Below are positions 26,736-35,130 of a stretch of DNA of 64,000 bases, piece by piece. The DNA is from JBLZUR01 sp048565625 (GTDB taxonomy: Bacteria > Pseudomonadota > Alphaproteobacteria > Sphingomonadales > Sphingomonadaceae): positions 2,294,001 through 2,358,000 of the forward strand of contig NZ_JBLZUR010000002.1 in assembly GCF_048565625.1 (NCBI RefSeq), written 5' to 3'. The notes under the pieces were generated by a model. That model did not search any database. It saw only the letters and a program-made list of their open reading frames with translations, and had not been told where the DNA came from. The number at the start of each line of letters is the position of its first letter. Within the stretch, counting starts at the first letter, position 1. The position numbers were made by a program, and so were the translations under genes.

Positions 26736-27737
26736 TTAGTCCCCGGTCACCTTGCCGCGACCCACATCACCCTTGCCGACAGTACCTGACGCCATTTCCA
26801 GCATACGGTCCAGCGAGCGCTTGGCGGCAACGCGGGTTTCCTCGTCCACCTCGATCTGCGGGGTGAGGTCACGCAGGGAGAGGTAGAGCTTCTCCATCGT
26901 GTTCAGCGCCATGTACGGGCACATGTTGCAATTGCAGTTCCCGTCCGCCCCCGGCGCGCCGATGAAGGTCTTGTGCGGGGCCGCTTTCTCCATCTGGTGG
27001 ATGATGTGCGGTTCGGTGGCGACGATGATCGTCTCGGCGGGGCTCGCCAGCGCGAACTCGAGGATGGCGCGGGTCGAGCCGACCTGATCGGCGTGGTCGA
27101 GGATATAGGCCGGGCACTCCGGATGCGCGGCGACCGGCGCGTCGGGGTACTGCGCCTTCAGCTTGAGAAGCTCGGTCTCGCTAAACGCCTCGTGGACGAT
27201 GCACGCCCCCGGCCAGAGCAGCATGTCGCGGCCGGTCTTGCGGTTGAAATAGGCGCCGAGATTCTTGTCCGGCGCGAAGATGATCTTCTGGTCCATCGGC
27301 AGCTGGGCGAGGATCTGCTCCGCCGAAGACGAGGTGACGATGATGTCACTATGCGCCTTCACCGCGGCCGAACAGTTGATGTAGGTCAGCGCGATGTGAT
27401 CCGGATGCGCCGCGCGGAAGCGGGCGAACTGTTCCGGCGGGCAGCTGTCCTCCAGCGAACAGCCGGCGTCCATGTCGGGCAGGATGACGGTCTTCTCCGG
27501 CGACAGGATCTTCGCCACCTCCGCCATGAAGCGGACGCCGCAAAAGGCGATGACGTCGGCATCGGTCGCCGCCGCCTTGCGGCTGAGGTCCAGGCTGTCG
27601 CCGACGAAATCGGCGAGGTCCTGGATCATCGGCTCCTGATAGTAATGCGCAAGGATGACGGCGTTCCGTTCCTTGCGGAGGCGATCGATCTCGGCGCGGA
27701 GGTCCAGCCCCTTCAGGCTCTCGGTGACGGCGTTCAT
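26736..27737 (-). CDS. nadA: Quinolinate synthase
   Basis: 333 residues from ATG 27737. NadA condenses iminoaspartate with dihydroxyacetone phosphate to quinolinate for NAD synthesis and carries a [4Fe-4S] cluster. The three conserved cluster cysteines are in IAFCGVRFMAEV, HPECPAYI and NCNMCPYMALNT. ILAHYYQEP and the DMDAGCSLEDSC stretch are typical. nadB and nadC are not adjacent. Family C repeats lie immediately on both sides of the gene. Confidence 0.96.
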   Translation of the reverse strand: MNAVTESLKGLDLRAEIDRLRKERNAVILAHYYQEPMIQDLADFVGDSLDLSRKAAATDADVIAFCGVRFMAEVAKILSPEKTVILPDMDAGCSLEDSCPPEQFARFRAAHPDHIALTYINCSAAVKAHSDIIVTSSSAEQILAQLPMDQKIIFAPDKNLGAYFNRKTGRDMLLWPGACIVHEAFSETELLKLKAQYPDAPVAAHPECPAYILDHADQVGSTRAILEFALASPAETIIVATEPHIIHQMEKAAPHKTFIGAPGADGNCNCNMCPYMALNTMEKLYLSLRDLTPQIEVDEETRVAAKRSLDRMLEMASGTVGKGDVGRGKVTGD

Positions 27738-27793
27738 GGGCGGTGAGATAGGGGTTCGGACGACCGGGGCCAACCCTTAACGCCGCTTCGTTC

Positions 27794-27860
27794 GTACTCC
27801 TGCGAAAGCAGGAGCCTTGGTGCTGCGGTGGCCCCTGGGCTCCTGCTTTCGCAGGAGCAC
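27794..27860. repeat. Family C palindromic repeat, copy 2
   Basis: GTACTCCTGCGAAAGCAGGA and TCCTGCTTTCGCAGGAGCAC form the inverted pair around a 27-base centre. It lies between nadA and the DUF4230 gene, both on the minus strand, in what should be the nadA upstream region. Confidence 0.85.
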
Positions 27861-27877
27861 TCGGCAGGGGAGCGCAT

Positions 27878-28570
27878 TTACTCGCTCATCACCTCGTTCA
27901 GCGAGCGGGAGCGGTCCATCTGCTCGTCGTTGCGGGCCGGAAAGTCGGGTTCGTCGGGGAAGCGGACGCGGACCGTCGCCTCCACCCCCGCCGCCTGCAA
28001 GGGCAGCGCGAAGCTGCGTTCGATGGCGCGGCGGGTGGCGTCCTTGGCCATGCGCATAGGTGCGGGCTGCTTCGCCTGGCGGAGGAGTTCCGCCTGTCCC
28101 GCCTTGCGGTTCGCCATGTCTAGGCGCTGGCCCGTATCCGAGAACCGCATCAGCAACCCGCCCGCGTCGTACTCGCGGATGCGAGTGAGATCGACCTGAG
28201 GGCCGACCACCTCGATCGGCGGCAGGACGACGCGCAGTTCCTTCGCGGTCCCGTCCCAGCGGAGATCGCCGGGGGCGAGCTTCGCCAGATCGACCTCATA
28301 GCGGACGGTGCCCGGCATGATCAGCGTCTTCTGCGCGGTGAGGCCGAAGCGCGATTGGCGGGCGGTGACCACCGCCACATAGTCGGCGACGAGCGCGGAG
28401 AGGCGGTTCTGCTCCCGGATGCCTTGCAGGCTGGCGTCCACGATCGCCTGCGGCTCCGGCCCGCTCCACCAGCGATCCGACGCCTCGCGCACGGCCAAAG
28501 CGACGAGTGCGAGGCCGACGAACAGCGCGAGCGCGATGATGACGATACGTTTCAGGCCGCGATCCGCCAT
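27878..28570 (-). CDS. DUF4230 domain-containing protein
   Basis: 230 residues. An N-terminal membrane anchor (residues 8-26) is followed by a periplasmic domain whose core (LSALVADYVAVVTARQSRFGLTAQ, shown in part; KTLIMPGTVRYEVDL) matches DUF4230. A helical segment rich in Ala, Lys and Gln follows. Function unknown. Its ATG lies inside the last codons of the upstream MBL hydrolase gene (19-base overlap), so the two are translated together. Confidence 0.82.
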   Translation of the reverse strand: MADRGLKRIVIIALALFVGLALVALAVREASDRWWSGPEPQAIVDASLQGIREQNRLSALVADYVAVVTARQSRFGLTAQKTLIMPGTVRYEVDLAKLAPGDLRWDGTAKELRVVLPPIEVVGPQVDLTRIREYDAGGLLMRFSDTGQRLDMANRKAGQAELLRQAKQPAPMRMAKDATRRAIERSFALPLQAAGVEATVRVRFPDEPDFPARNDEQMDRSRSLNEVMSE

Positions 28571-29409
28571 GCGTCTCCATCGCGCGCCACAAGGCCGCGA
28601 TTGTCCATGTCGATGAGATGCGCGAGCACCGAGCGGCCCGCCGCCGGGTGCAGGCGCGGATCGACGCCGACATACATCTTGGCGACGAGATCGGGGATCG
28701 GCTTCTCCCCCTCGCGCAGCAGGCGGAGGATCTGGCCCTCGCGCTGCTTGCGGTGGCCGAGCAGGCCGCGGGAGTGACGCTGGGGCCGATCGATCGGTTC
28801 GCCATGCGCCGGGTAGTAGACGGCGTCGTCGCGAGCCATCAGCTTCTCAAGGCTCGCCATATAGGCGGCCATGTCGCCGTCGGGCGGAGAGACGACGGTG
28901 GTCGACCAGCCCATGATGTGATCGCCGGTGAACAGCGCCTTCGCCTCCGGCAGCGCGAAGCAGAGGTGGTTGGAGGTGTGGCCGGGCGTCGCCACCGCCT
29001 GCAGCGTCCAGCCGGGGCCGCTCACCGCCTCCCCATCCTCAAGCACACGGTCGGGGGCATAGTCGTCGTCGAAGGATGCGTCGGCGCGCGGGCCATTGTC
29101 GGAGAGCGTGAGCGGCGCGCAGCCGATGATCGGCGCGCCGGTCGCGGCCTGCAGCGCGCGGGTCGCCGGACTGTGATCGCGATGCGTGTGGGTGCAGAGG
29201 ATCGCCGTCAGCCGGTCAGCGCGGATCGCCGCAAGGATCGCCTCGACATGCTCGGGCAGATCGGGACCGGGATCGATCACCGCGACCTCGCCCCGGCCGA
29301 CCAGATAGGTCTGCGTGCCGGTATAGGTGAACGCCGAGGGGTTCGCGGCGAGAACGCGGCGCACCAGCGGGTCGAGGTTCTGCGCGGCACCGGGGGTCTG
29401 GTCGGTCAT
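28552..29409 (-). CDS. MBL-fold metallo-hydrolase (glyoxalase II/RNase Z-like superfamily)
   Basis: 285 residues from ATG 29409; an open frame extends upstream but is not family-like. The zinc ligands are in THTHRDHS, TPGHTSNH and FTGDH. The C-terminal 60 residues (PDLVAKMYVGVD onward) form a winged-helix-like domain also found in human LACTB2-type nucleases and in many proteobacterial hydrolases. The natural substrate is not predictable: a thioester, an RNA end or a lactone are all possible. Operon with the DUF4230 gene. Confidence 0.88.
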   Translation of the reverse strand: MTDQTPGAAQNLDPLVRRVLAANPSAFTYTGTQTYLVGRGEVAVIDPGPDLPEHVEAILAAIRADRLTAILCTHTHRDHSPATRALQAATGAPIIGCAPLTLSDNGPRADASFDDDYAPDRVLEDGEAVSGPGWTLQAVATPGHTSNHLCFALPEAKALFTGDHIMGWSTTVVSPPDGDMAAYMASLEKLMARDDAVYYPAHGEPIDRPQRHSRGLLGHRKQREGQILRLLREGEKPIPDLVAKMYVGVDPRLHPAAGRSVLAHLIDMDNRGLVARDGDAWRIAA

Positions 29410-29699
29410 CGGGCGCGATGTGGCATCGTGCGGACGCGATGTGAAGGGCGGGCGCTTCCTGAATAAGTTGCGGAAGTTGCGGCTCGCACGCGAAATACGG
29501 TCGGATTGCGCCACGTACGCGCCAGCGACGCGGCACTGACGCGGCGGCCAAGCGGTAGGTGAGACGCGGACGGTGAGACCAGACGGATTTGAGGTGGCTC
29601 ATCCGGGAGGGTGAACCAGAAAAGCGCCGTGTAGGACAGCGTGGTGTCGTCGACCGCGTGCCGTTGTGCGCGCCCCGTCCGCATGCCTATAACCCGCCG

Positions 29700-31679
29700 A
29701 TGTCCGACGACCTCTTCGCCAAGGCGCCCGCCACTAGCACCGATTACGACGCCTCCTCGATCGAGGTGCTGGAGGGCTTGGAGCCGGTGCGCCGCCGCCC
29801 GGGCATGTATATCGGCGGCACCGACGAGCGGGCGCTTCACCACCTCGCCGCCGAAGTGCTGGACAATGCGATGGACGAGGCGGTGGCCGGGCACGCCAAC
29901 CGCATCGAGATCACGCTCGACGCGGGCAACCGCCTGACCATTGTCGATAACGGGCGCGGCATGCCGATCGACCCGCATCCCAAGTTCCCCGGCAAGTCGG
30001 CGCTGGAAGTGATCCTCACCATGCTCCATTCCGGCGGCAAGTTCTCCGGCAAGGCTTACGCCACCTCCGGCGGCTTGCACGGCGTCGGGTCGAGCGTGGT
30101 CAACGCGCTCTCGACCGATACCGTCGTGGAGGTGGCGCGCGACCGCAAGCTCTACCGCCAGACCTTCTCGCGCGGCCTCGCCACGTCGAAGCTGGAAGAG
30201 ATCGGCGCGGCCCCCAACCGGCGTGGCACCAGCGTCGCCTTCACGCCCGATCCCGAGATCTTCGGCGAGAGCGCCTATTTCAAGCCCGCCCGCCTCTACC
30301 GCCTCGCCCGATCCAAGGCGTATCTCTATGCCGGCGTCGAGATCCGCTGGCGCTGCGACCCTGCGGTCATCGGCGACGGCACTCCGGCGGAAGCGGTGTT
30401 CCAGTTCCCCGGTGGCCTCGCCGACCATCTCCGCGAACAGCTCGGATCGCGGGAATGCGCCACCAGTGACTTCTTCGCGGGCAAGCAGGCGTTCCCCAAC
30501 GATCAGGGTTCGGTCGAATGGGCGATCGCCTGGCCGCTCTATTCGGACGGCAGCTACAGCTGGTACTGCAACACCATCCCGACCCCAGACGGCGGCACTC
30601 ATGAGAACGGCCTGCGCGCCGCGATCACCAAGGGCGTCCGCGCCTTTGCCGACCTGATCGGGCAGAAGAAGGCGAAGGACCTGACGCCCGAGGACGTGAT
30701 GACCGGATCGGAGCTGATGCTCTCCGTCTTCATCCGCGATCCGCAGTTCCAGAGCCAGACTAAGGACCGGCTCACCTCGCCCGAGGCGGCGGGCCTCGTG
30801 GAAAAGGCGGTGCGCGACCATTTCGACCACTTCCTCGCCGACAATATGGAGCGGGGCCGCGCGCTTCTCGGCTACTGCCTCGACCGCATGGACGAGCGCC
30901 TGCGGCGGAAGGCCGAGCGCGAGGTCAAGCGCAAAACCGCGACCGGCGCGCGCAAGCTGCGGCTGCCGGGCAAGCTCACCGACTGCTCGAACGACGATCC
31001 CGCCGGGACCGAATTGTTCATCGTCGAGGGCGATTCGGCCGGCGGTTCCGCCAAGCAGGCCCGCGACCGCAAGACGCAGGCGATCCTGCCCATTCGCGGC
31101 AAGATCCTGAACGTCGCCTCCGCCAACGCCGCCAAGATCGGCGCCAACAGCGAGATCGCGGACCTGATCCAGGCGCTCGGTTGCGGCACCCGCGACCGGC
31201 ACCAGCCTGACGCGCTCCGCTACGAGCGGGTGATCGTGATGACCGACGCCGATGTCGACGGCGCGCATATCGCCACGCTCCTGATGACCTTCTTCTTCCA
31301 GGAAATGCCGGAGCTGGTGAAGCGCGGGCACCTGTTCCTCGCGCAGCCGCCGCTCTACCGCCTGACCTCCGGCTCGAAGTCGCTCTACGCCCGCGACGAT
31401 GCCCACCGCGCGGAGATCGAGCGCCGCGAATTCAAGGGCAAGAAGGTCGAGGTCGGGCGCTTCAAGGGCCTCGGCGAGATGAACCCGAACCAGCTTCGCG
31501 AGACCACAATGGACCCGAAGACCCGCACCCTCATCCGCGTCACTTTGCCGCAGGAGTACGAGGAGCGGTCGGGTGTGAAGGATCTCGTCGAGCGCCTGAT
31601 GGGCAAGAACCCCGAACACCGCTTCGCCTTCATCCAGGCGAACGCCGCGCATCTGGACGAAGAGGCGATCGACGCGTGA
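29700..31679 (+). CDS. parE: DNA topoisomerase IV subunit B
   Basis: 659 residues from ATG 29700. The GHKL ATPase domain has EVLDNAMDEA (catalytic Glu), DNGRGMPID and GGLHGVGSSVVNALS; the TOPRIM domain has EGDSAGGSAKQARDR and DADVDGAHI. ParE supplies the ATPase of topoisomerase IV, which unlinks daughter chromosomes. It is called ParE and not GyrB from its length and the short C-terminal region (no GyrB-type insertion); parC is not in the window. The 290-base gap upstream to the divergent MBL gene has no further gene and must contain the promoters. Confidence 0.94.
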   Translation: MSDDLFAKAPATSTDYDASSIEVLEGLEPVRRRPGMYIGGTDERALHHLAAEVLDNAMDEAVAGHANRIEITLDAGNRLTIVDNGRGMPIDPHPKFPGKSALEVILTMLHSGGKFSGKAYATSGGLHGVGSSVVNALSTDTVVEVARDRKLYRQTFSRGLATSKLEEIGAAPNRRGTSVAFTPDPEIFGESAYFKPARLYRLARSKAYLYAGVEIRWRCDPAVIGDGTPAEAVFQFPGGLADHLREQLGSRECATSDFFAGKQAFPNDQGSVEWAIAWPLYSDGSYSWYCNTIPTPDGGTHENGLRAAITKGVRAFADLIGQKKAKDLTPEDVMTGSELMLSVFIRDPQFQSQTKDRLTSPEAAGLVEKAVRDHFDHFLADNMERGRALLGYCLDRMDERLRRKAEREVKRKTATGARKLRLPGKLTDCSNDDPAGTELFIVEGDSAGGSAKQARDRKTQAILPIRGKILNVASANAAKIGANSEIADLIQALGCGTRDRHQPDALRYERVIVMTDADVDGAHIATLLMTFFFQEMPELVKRGHLFLAQPPLYRLTSGSKSLYARDDAHRAEIERREFKGKKVEVGRFKGLGEMNPNQLRETTMDPKTRTLIRVTLPQEYEERSGVKDLVERLMGKNPEHRFAFIQANAAHLDEEAIDA

Positions 31680-31754
31680 GGCTTCCAGCGCGGGGCGCTT
31701 GCATCCTCGCGCAATCGGCGTAGCCTCCGACAAAACGACATCGGAGAGGATGTC

Positions 31755-32702
31755 ATGCGCTACCTGCCGCTTACCGTCCTGGCGCTCGCCGGCGCCGCTC
31801 ATGCCACCGAGGTGCCGGTGCCAGCCGTCGAGCCGACGCCCGAAAGCACCGTTGCCTTCTACTCGGACCCGTCCGCCCGGCTGACCCTGCCGATCGCGAT
31901 CGGCGGCAAGGGACCCTATCGCTTCCTCGTCGACACCGGTTCCGAACGCACGATCCTTTCGCAGGAACTCGCCGCCGTCCTCGCGCTGCAGGCGGGCAAG
32001 CCGGTCCGCCTTCTCACGGTCACGGGATCGTCGGAGGTCGGCACCGTTACCGTGCCCACGCTCGATTTCGGCAAGCAGCAACGGATGAAAGGCTTCTCCG
32101 CCCCGCTCCTGCGCGCCCACGCCATCGGCGCGGTGGGCCTGCTCGGCATCGACAGCCTCGAACAGCAGCAGGTGATCTTCGACTTCAAGGCGTTGACCAT
32201 GTCGATGTCCCGATCCCGCCCGAGCGACATGCGGCGGCACGACCCCGACGAGATCGTCGTCACCGCCCGCAAGCGCCTTGGCCGCCTGGTTCTCGGCGAG
32301 GCCTCGGTCGAGCGCCAGCGGGTCGAGGTCGTGCTCGATACCGGCGCGGAGCTGACCATCGGCAACGAGGCGCTCCGCCGCAAGCTGATCGAGCGGCGAA
32401 AGCTGACGCCGATCGGCAAGGTCGTTCTCACCAGCGTCACCGGCGAGCCGCTGACGCTCGACTACGGCATCGTGCGCGATTTCGCGCTCGGCAATGTGCG
32501 GATGAAGAACGTCCGGATCGCGTTCGGCGACGTGAAGCCGTTCGCCGCGCTCCGCCTCGACGACCGCCCGGCCGTCCTTCTCGGCATGGAGACGCTGAAG
32601 CTCTTCTCCCGCGTCTCGGTCGATTTCGCCAACCGCCGCGTCCGCTTCCAGATGCCGGGCATGTCGCAGAGGGGGATCGAGACCCAGTTGGCAGGTCTCT
32701 GA
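31755..32702 (+). CDS. Secreted retropepsin-like aspartyl protease family protein
   Basis: 315 residues with a signal peptide (1-17). Two pepsin-like half-sites are visible in one chain: LVDTGSERT with Asp60 and VLDTGAELT with an Asp near residue 197, each followed by a psi-loop-like hydrophobic stretch (GLLGID and VLLGME). This tandem arrangement means that, unlike single-domain retropepsins, it could be active as a monomer. It would act in the periplasm; substrate unknown. It lies 75 bases after parE, with its own GGAGAGG ribosome-binding site. Confidence 0.82.
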   Translation: MRYLPLTVLALAGAAHATEVPVPAVEPTPESTVAFYSDPSARLTLPIAIGGKGPYRFLVDTGSERTILSQELAAVLALQAGKPVRLLTVTGSSEVGTVTVPTLDFGKQQRMKGFSAPLLRAHAIGAVGLLGIDSLEQQQVIFDFKALTMSMSRSRPSDMRRHDPDEIVVTARKRLGRLVLGEASVERQRVEVVLDTGAELTIGNEALRRKLIERRKLTPIGKVVLTSVTGEPLTLDYGIVRDFALGNVRMKNVRIAFGDVKPFAALRLDDRPAVLLGMETLKLFSRVSVDFANRRVRFQMPGMSQRGIETQLAGL

Positions 32703-32706
32703 CGGT

Positions 32707-33498
32707 TCAGGCCGTCAGCGCCGCGACCAGCGCCTTGACCTTCTTCTGCCGCCATTGCGGAAGAGGTGCGACGAGCCAGTAGCCCTTGGGCGACGGCGCT
32801 GCAGCCTCGACGATCTCCACCCGGCCTGCCGCCAGATCGGCCTCGACGAGGAGCGCAGGCACGCATGCGCGCCCGAACCCGGCGGCCGCCGCATCGACGG
32901 CGAGGCCCGCATCGGCGACCCGCAGGACGCTCTCCGTCCCCTCATCGCCGGGGCAGCCCGGCCAGCCGATCATCGCTGGCGCGCCGCCGGCCCGGCCGAC
33001 GGTGACGAACGCACCCTCGGCGAGGGCTACGCCCTCATGCCCGCCCGCGCTCTCCGCCAGGCAGATGGCGAGGTCGAGATTGGCCTGGGTGAAATCGAGA
33101 TTGTCGTCGGCCGACAGCAGCACGAAGCGCAGTTCGGGATCGCTCTTGCCGTAAGCCGCCAGCCGGGGGGCGAGCCACTTCGCGGTGAAGTCGCGGGGCG
33201 CGGCGATGGTCAGCGTCTTGGACGATTGGCCCGCCTGCATGGCGCGCACCGCCTCCTCGAACTGCAGGAACCCGGCGCGCAGGCCTTCCAGCCCCGCCTC
33301 GCCCTCCGGCGTCAGCTCCAGCCCCTTGGCCGTCCGCCGGAACAGGACGACGCCGAGCGTATCCTCCAGCGCGCGGATCTGCTGGCCGACCGCCGCCGGC
33401 GTCACCGCCAGCTCGTCCGCCGCGCGCGTGAAGCTCAGATGCCGCGCCGCCGCGTCCAGCACGCGCAGGCCGTTCAGGGGAAGATGCGTCCGCTTCAT
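32707..33498 (-). CDS. LysR-family transcriptional regulator (GcvA-like)
   Basis: 263 residues. Residues 8-66 are the LysR winged helix (LRVLDAAARHLSFTRAADEL, AVTPAAVGQQIRALED); the rest is a shortened effector domain. The N-terminus MKRTHLPLNGLRVLDAAARH is typical of the GcvA subgroup. It is the last gene of a reverse-strand operon and its ATG overlaps the apaG stop by four bases. A link to methionine or leucine metabolism is suggested by the operon only. Confidence 0.88.
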   Translation of the reverse strand: MKRTHLPLNGLRVLDAAARHLSFTRAADELAVTPAAVGQQIRALEDTLGVVLFRRTAKGLELTPEGEAGLEGLRAGFLQFEEAVRAMQAGQSSKTLTIAAPRDFTAKWLAPRLAAYGKSDPELRFVLLSADDNLDFTQANLDLAICLAESAGGHEGVALAEGAFVTVGRAGGAPAMIGWPGCPGDEGTESVLRVADAGLAVDAAAAGFGRACVPALLVEADLAAGRVEIVEAAAPSPKGYWLVAPLPQWRQKKVKALVAALTA

Positions 33499-33893
33499 CG
33501 CGCCGCCACCGGGCCGATCAGGGGGAAGCGGGGGATGTCGACGTCGAAGGTCGCGCCGCTCTCCGTCACCATACGGTAACTCCCCTGCATGGCGCCGGTC
33601 GGGGTCGGCAGCGGACAGCCCGAGACATAGTCATAGGTCTGGCCCGGATCGATCACCGGCTGCTCACCGACGACACCGTCGCCGCGCACCTCCTGCCGGT
33701 GGCCGCGCCCGTCGCTGATCGTCCAGTGGCGGGTGAGAAGCTGGATCGTCTCCGCGCCGCCGTTCTCGATGCGGATGTGGTAGGACCAGAACCACTGTCC
33801 CCGATCCGGCGCGGACTGTTCGGGCAGGAAGCTGACGGCGACGCGCACCGTCACCCCGCGCGTCGTCGCCGAATGTGGGAAGAACGCCTTCAC
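33495..33893 (-). CDS. apaG: ApaG family protein
   Basis: 132 residues from GTG 33893. The whole protein is an ApaG/DUF525 domain, an immunoglobulin-like beta sandwich; conserved parts are WFWSYHIRIEN, LLTRHWTISDG, VRGDGVVGEQPVI and the end TPTGAMQGSYRM. In enterobacteria ApaG is linked to Co/Mg resistance and Ap4A metabolism, but its biochemical function is unsettled. The GTG overlaps the metZ stop (GTGA), and its own stop overlaps the lysR start (ATGA), so all three are coupled. Confidence 0.93.
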   Translation of the reverse strand: MKAFFPHSATTRGVTVRVAVSFLPEQSAPDRGQWFWSYHIRIENGGAETIQLLTRHWTISDGRGHRQEVRGDGVVGEQPVIDPGQTYDYVSGCPLPTPTGAMQGSYRMVTESGATFDVDIPRFPLIGPVAAR

Positions 33894-35098
33894 AGACCCG
33901 CCTTGGCCAACGCCTGATCGAAGTCGGCGATCACGTCCTCCGGATCCTCCAGCCCGACGTTCAGGCGCAGCATACCCTCGGTCACGCCCATCTCCTCCCG
34001 CACCTCGGGCGAGAGGCCGGCATGGGTGGTGGACGCCGGATGGGTCATCAGCGAACGCGAGTCGCCGATATTGTTCGAAATGTCGACCAGCTCCAGCGCG
34101 TCCAGCAGGGCATGGGCCTGCGCCCGCCCGCCATCGACGTAGAGCGAGAAGATCGGCCCGCCCGCCTCCATCTGGCGCATCGCAAGCTCGTGCTGCGGAT
34201 GGCTGGGCAGGCCCGGATAGTTGAGCCGCGGCACACGACTTTCCAGGAAGGATGCGACCTTGACCGCATTCTCGCACTGACGGCGCATCCGGAGGTCGAG
34301 CGTTTCCAGCCCTTTCAGCACCACCCAGGCATTGAAGGGCGACAGGTTCGGCCCGGTGTTGCGGGTGAAGGCGAGCAGCGTCTTCTCGATGAACTCCTCG
34401 GAGCCGGCGACCGCACCCGCCAGAACGCGCCCCTGCCCGTCCATCATCTTGGTCGCGGAATAGGCGACGATGTCCGCACCCATCTCCATCGGCCGCTGCA
34501 GCACGGGGGTGGCGAAGGCGTTGTCCACCACGGCCACCGCGCCCGCGTCATGGGCGATGTCGCAGACGGCGCGCACGTCCACGATGTCCATCGTCGGGTT
34601 GGCCGGCGTTTCGAAGAAGAACACCTTGGTGTTCGGCTTCACCGCCCGCTTCCAGGCGTCGGTGTCGCGGCCGTCCACGATCGTCGTCTCGATGCCGAAG
34701 CGGGGCAACAGCGTGTCGGTCAGCCAGCGGCAGGACCCGAACGCCGCCCGCGCGCCGACGAGGTGATCGCCCGCCGATAGCTGGCAGAGAAGCGCCGCCG
34801 TCATCGCCGCCATGCCCGTCGCCATCGCGCGGCACGCCTCGGCCCCCTCCATCAGGGCGATCCGCTCCTCCAGCATCTCCACGGTCGGGTTCTGCAGGCG
34901 GGAATAGGTCATCCCCTTCTGCTCGCCCGCAAAGCGCGCGGCGGCATCGGCGGCCTTGTCGTAGGTGTAGCCGGAGGTGAGGAACAGAGCCTCCGAGGTC
35001 TCGCCCCATTCCGAACGCGCCGTTCCGCCGCGCACCGCGATGGTCGCGGGACGCCAGTTCCTGGTGACGCTGCGGTCCTGCCCGGTCTTCCTCTTCAT
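33890..35098 (-). CDS. metZ: O-succinylhomoserine sulfhydrylase
   Basis: 402 residues from ATG 35098 (ATG 35110 also possible). A Cys/Met-metabolism PLP enzyme: the PLP lysine is in AYSATKMMDGQGR, the phosphate-binding stretch is MATGMAAMTAA, and LTSGYTYD and YSRLQNPTV are the substrate-side motifs. MetZ makes homocysteine directly from O-succinylhomoserine and sulfide, the alphaproteobacterial and pseudomonad route to methionine. It follows asmA by 32 bases and overlaps apaG. Confidence 0.93.
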   Translation of the reverse strand: MKRKTGQDRSVTRNWRPATIAVRGGTARSEWGETSEALFLTSGYTYDKAADAAARFAGEQKGMTYSRLQNPTVEMLEERIALMEGAEACRAMATGMAAMTAALLCQLSAGDHLVGARAAFGSCRWLTDTLLPRFGIETTIVDGRDTDAWKRAVKPNTKVFFFETPANPTMDIVDVRAVCDIAHDAGAVAVVDNAFATPVLQRPMEMGADIVAYSATKMMDGQGRVLAGAVAGSEEFIEKTLLAFTRNTGPNLSPFNAWVVLKGLETLDLRMRRQCENAVKVASFLESRVPRLNYPGLPSHPQHELAMRQMEAGGPIFSLYVDGGRAQAHALLDALELVDISNNIGDSRSLMTHPASTTHAGLSPEVREEMGVTEGMLRLNVGLEDPEDVIADFDQALAKAGL

Positions 35099-35130
35099 GG
35101 CCCTGCTCATGCGAGCGAGGGCGCGCGCCG

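Noticed and set aside
29406..32240. Long open frame of about 940 codons on the minus strand
   Set aside because: It is antisense to parE and the retropepsin gene. High GC in third positions removes stops from the opposite strand; its composition (Arg, Asp, His, Gly) is that of a shadow, with no family features.
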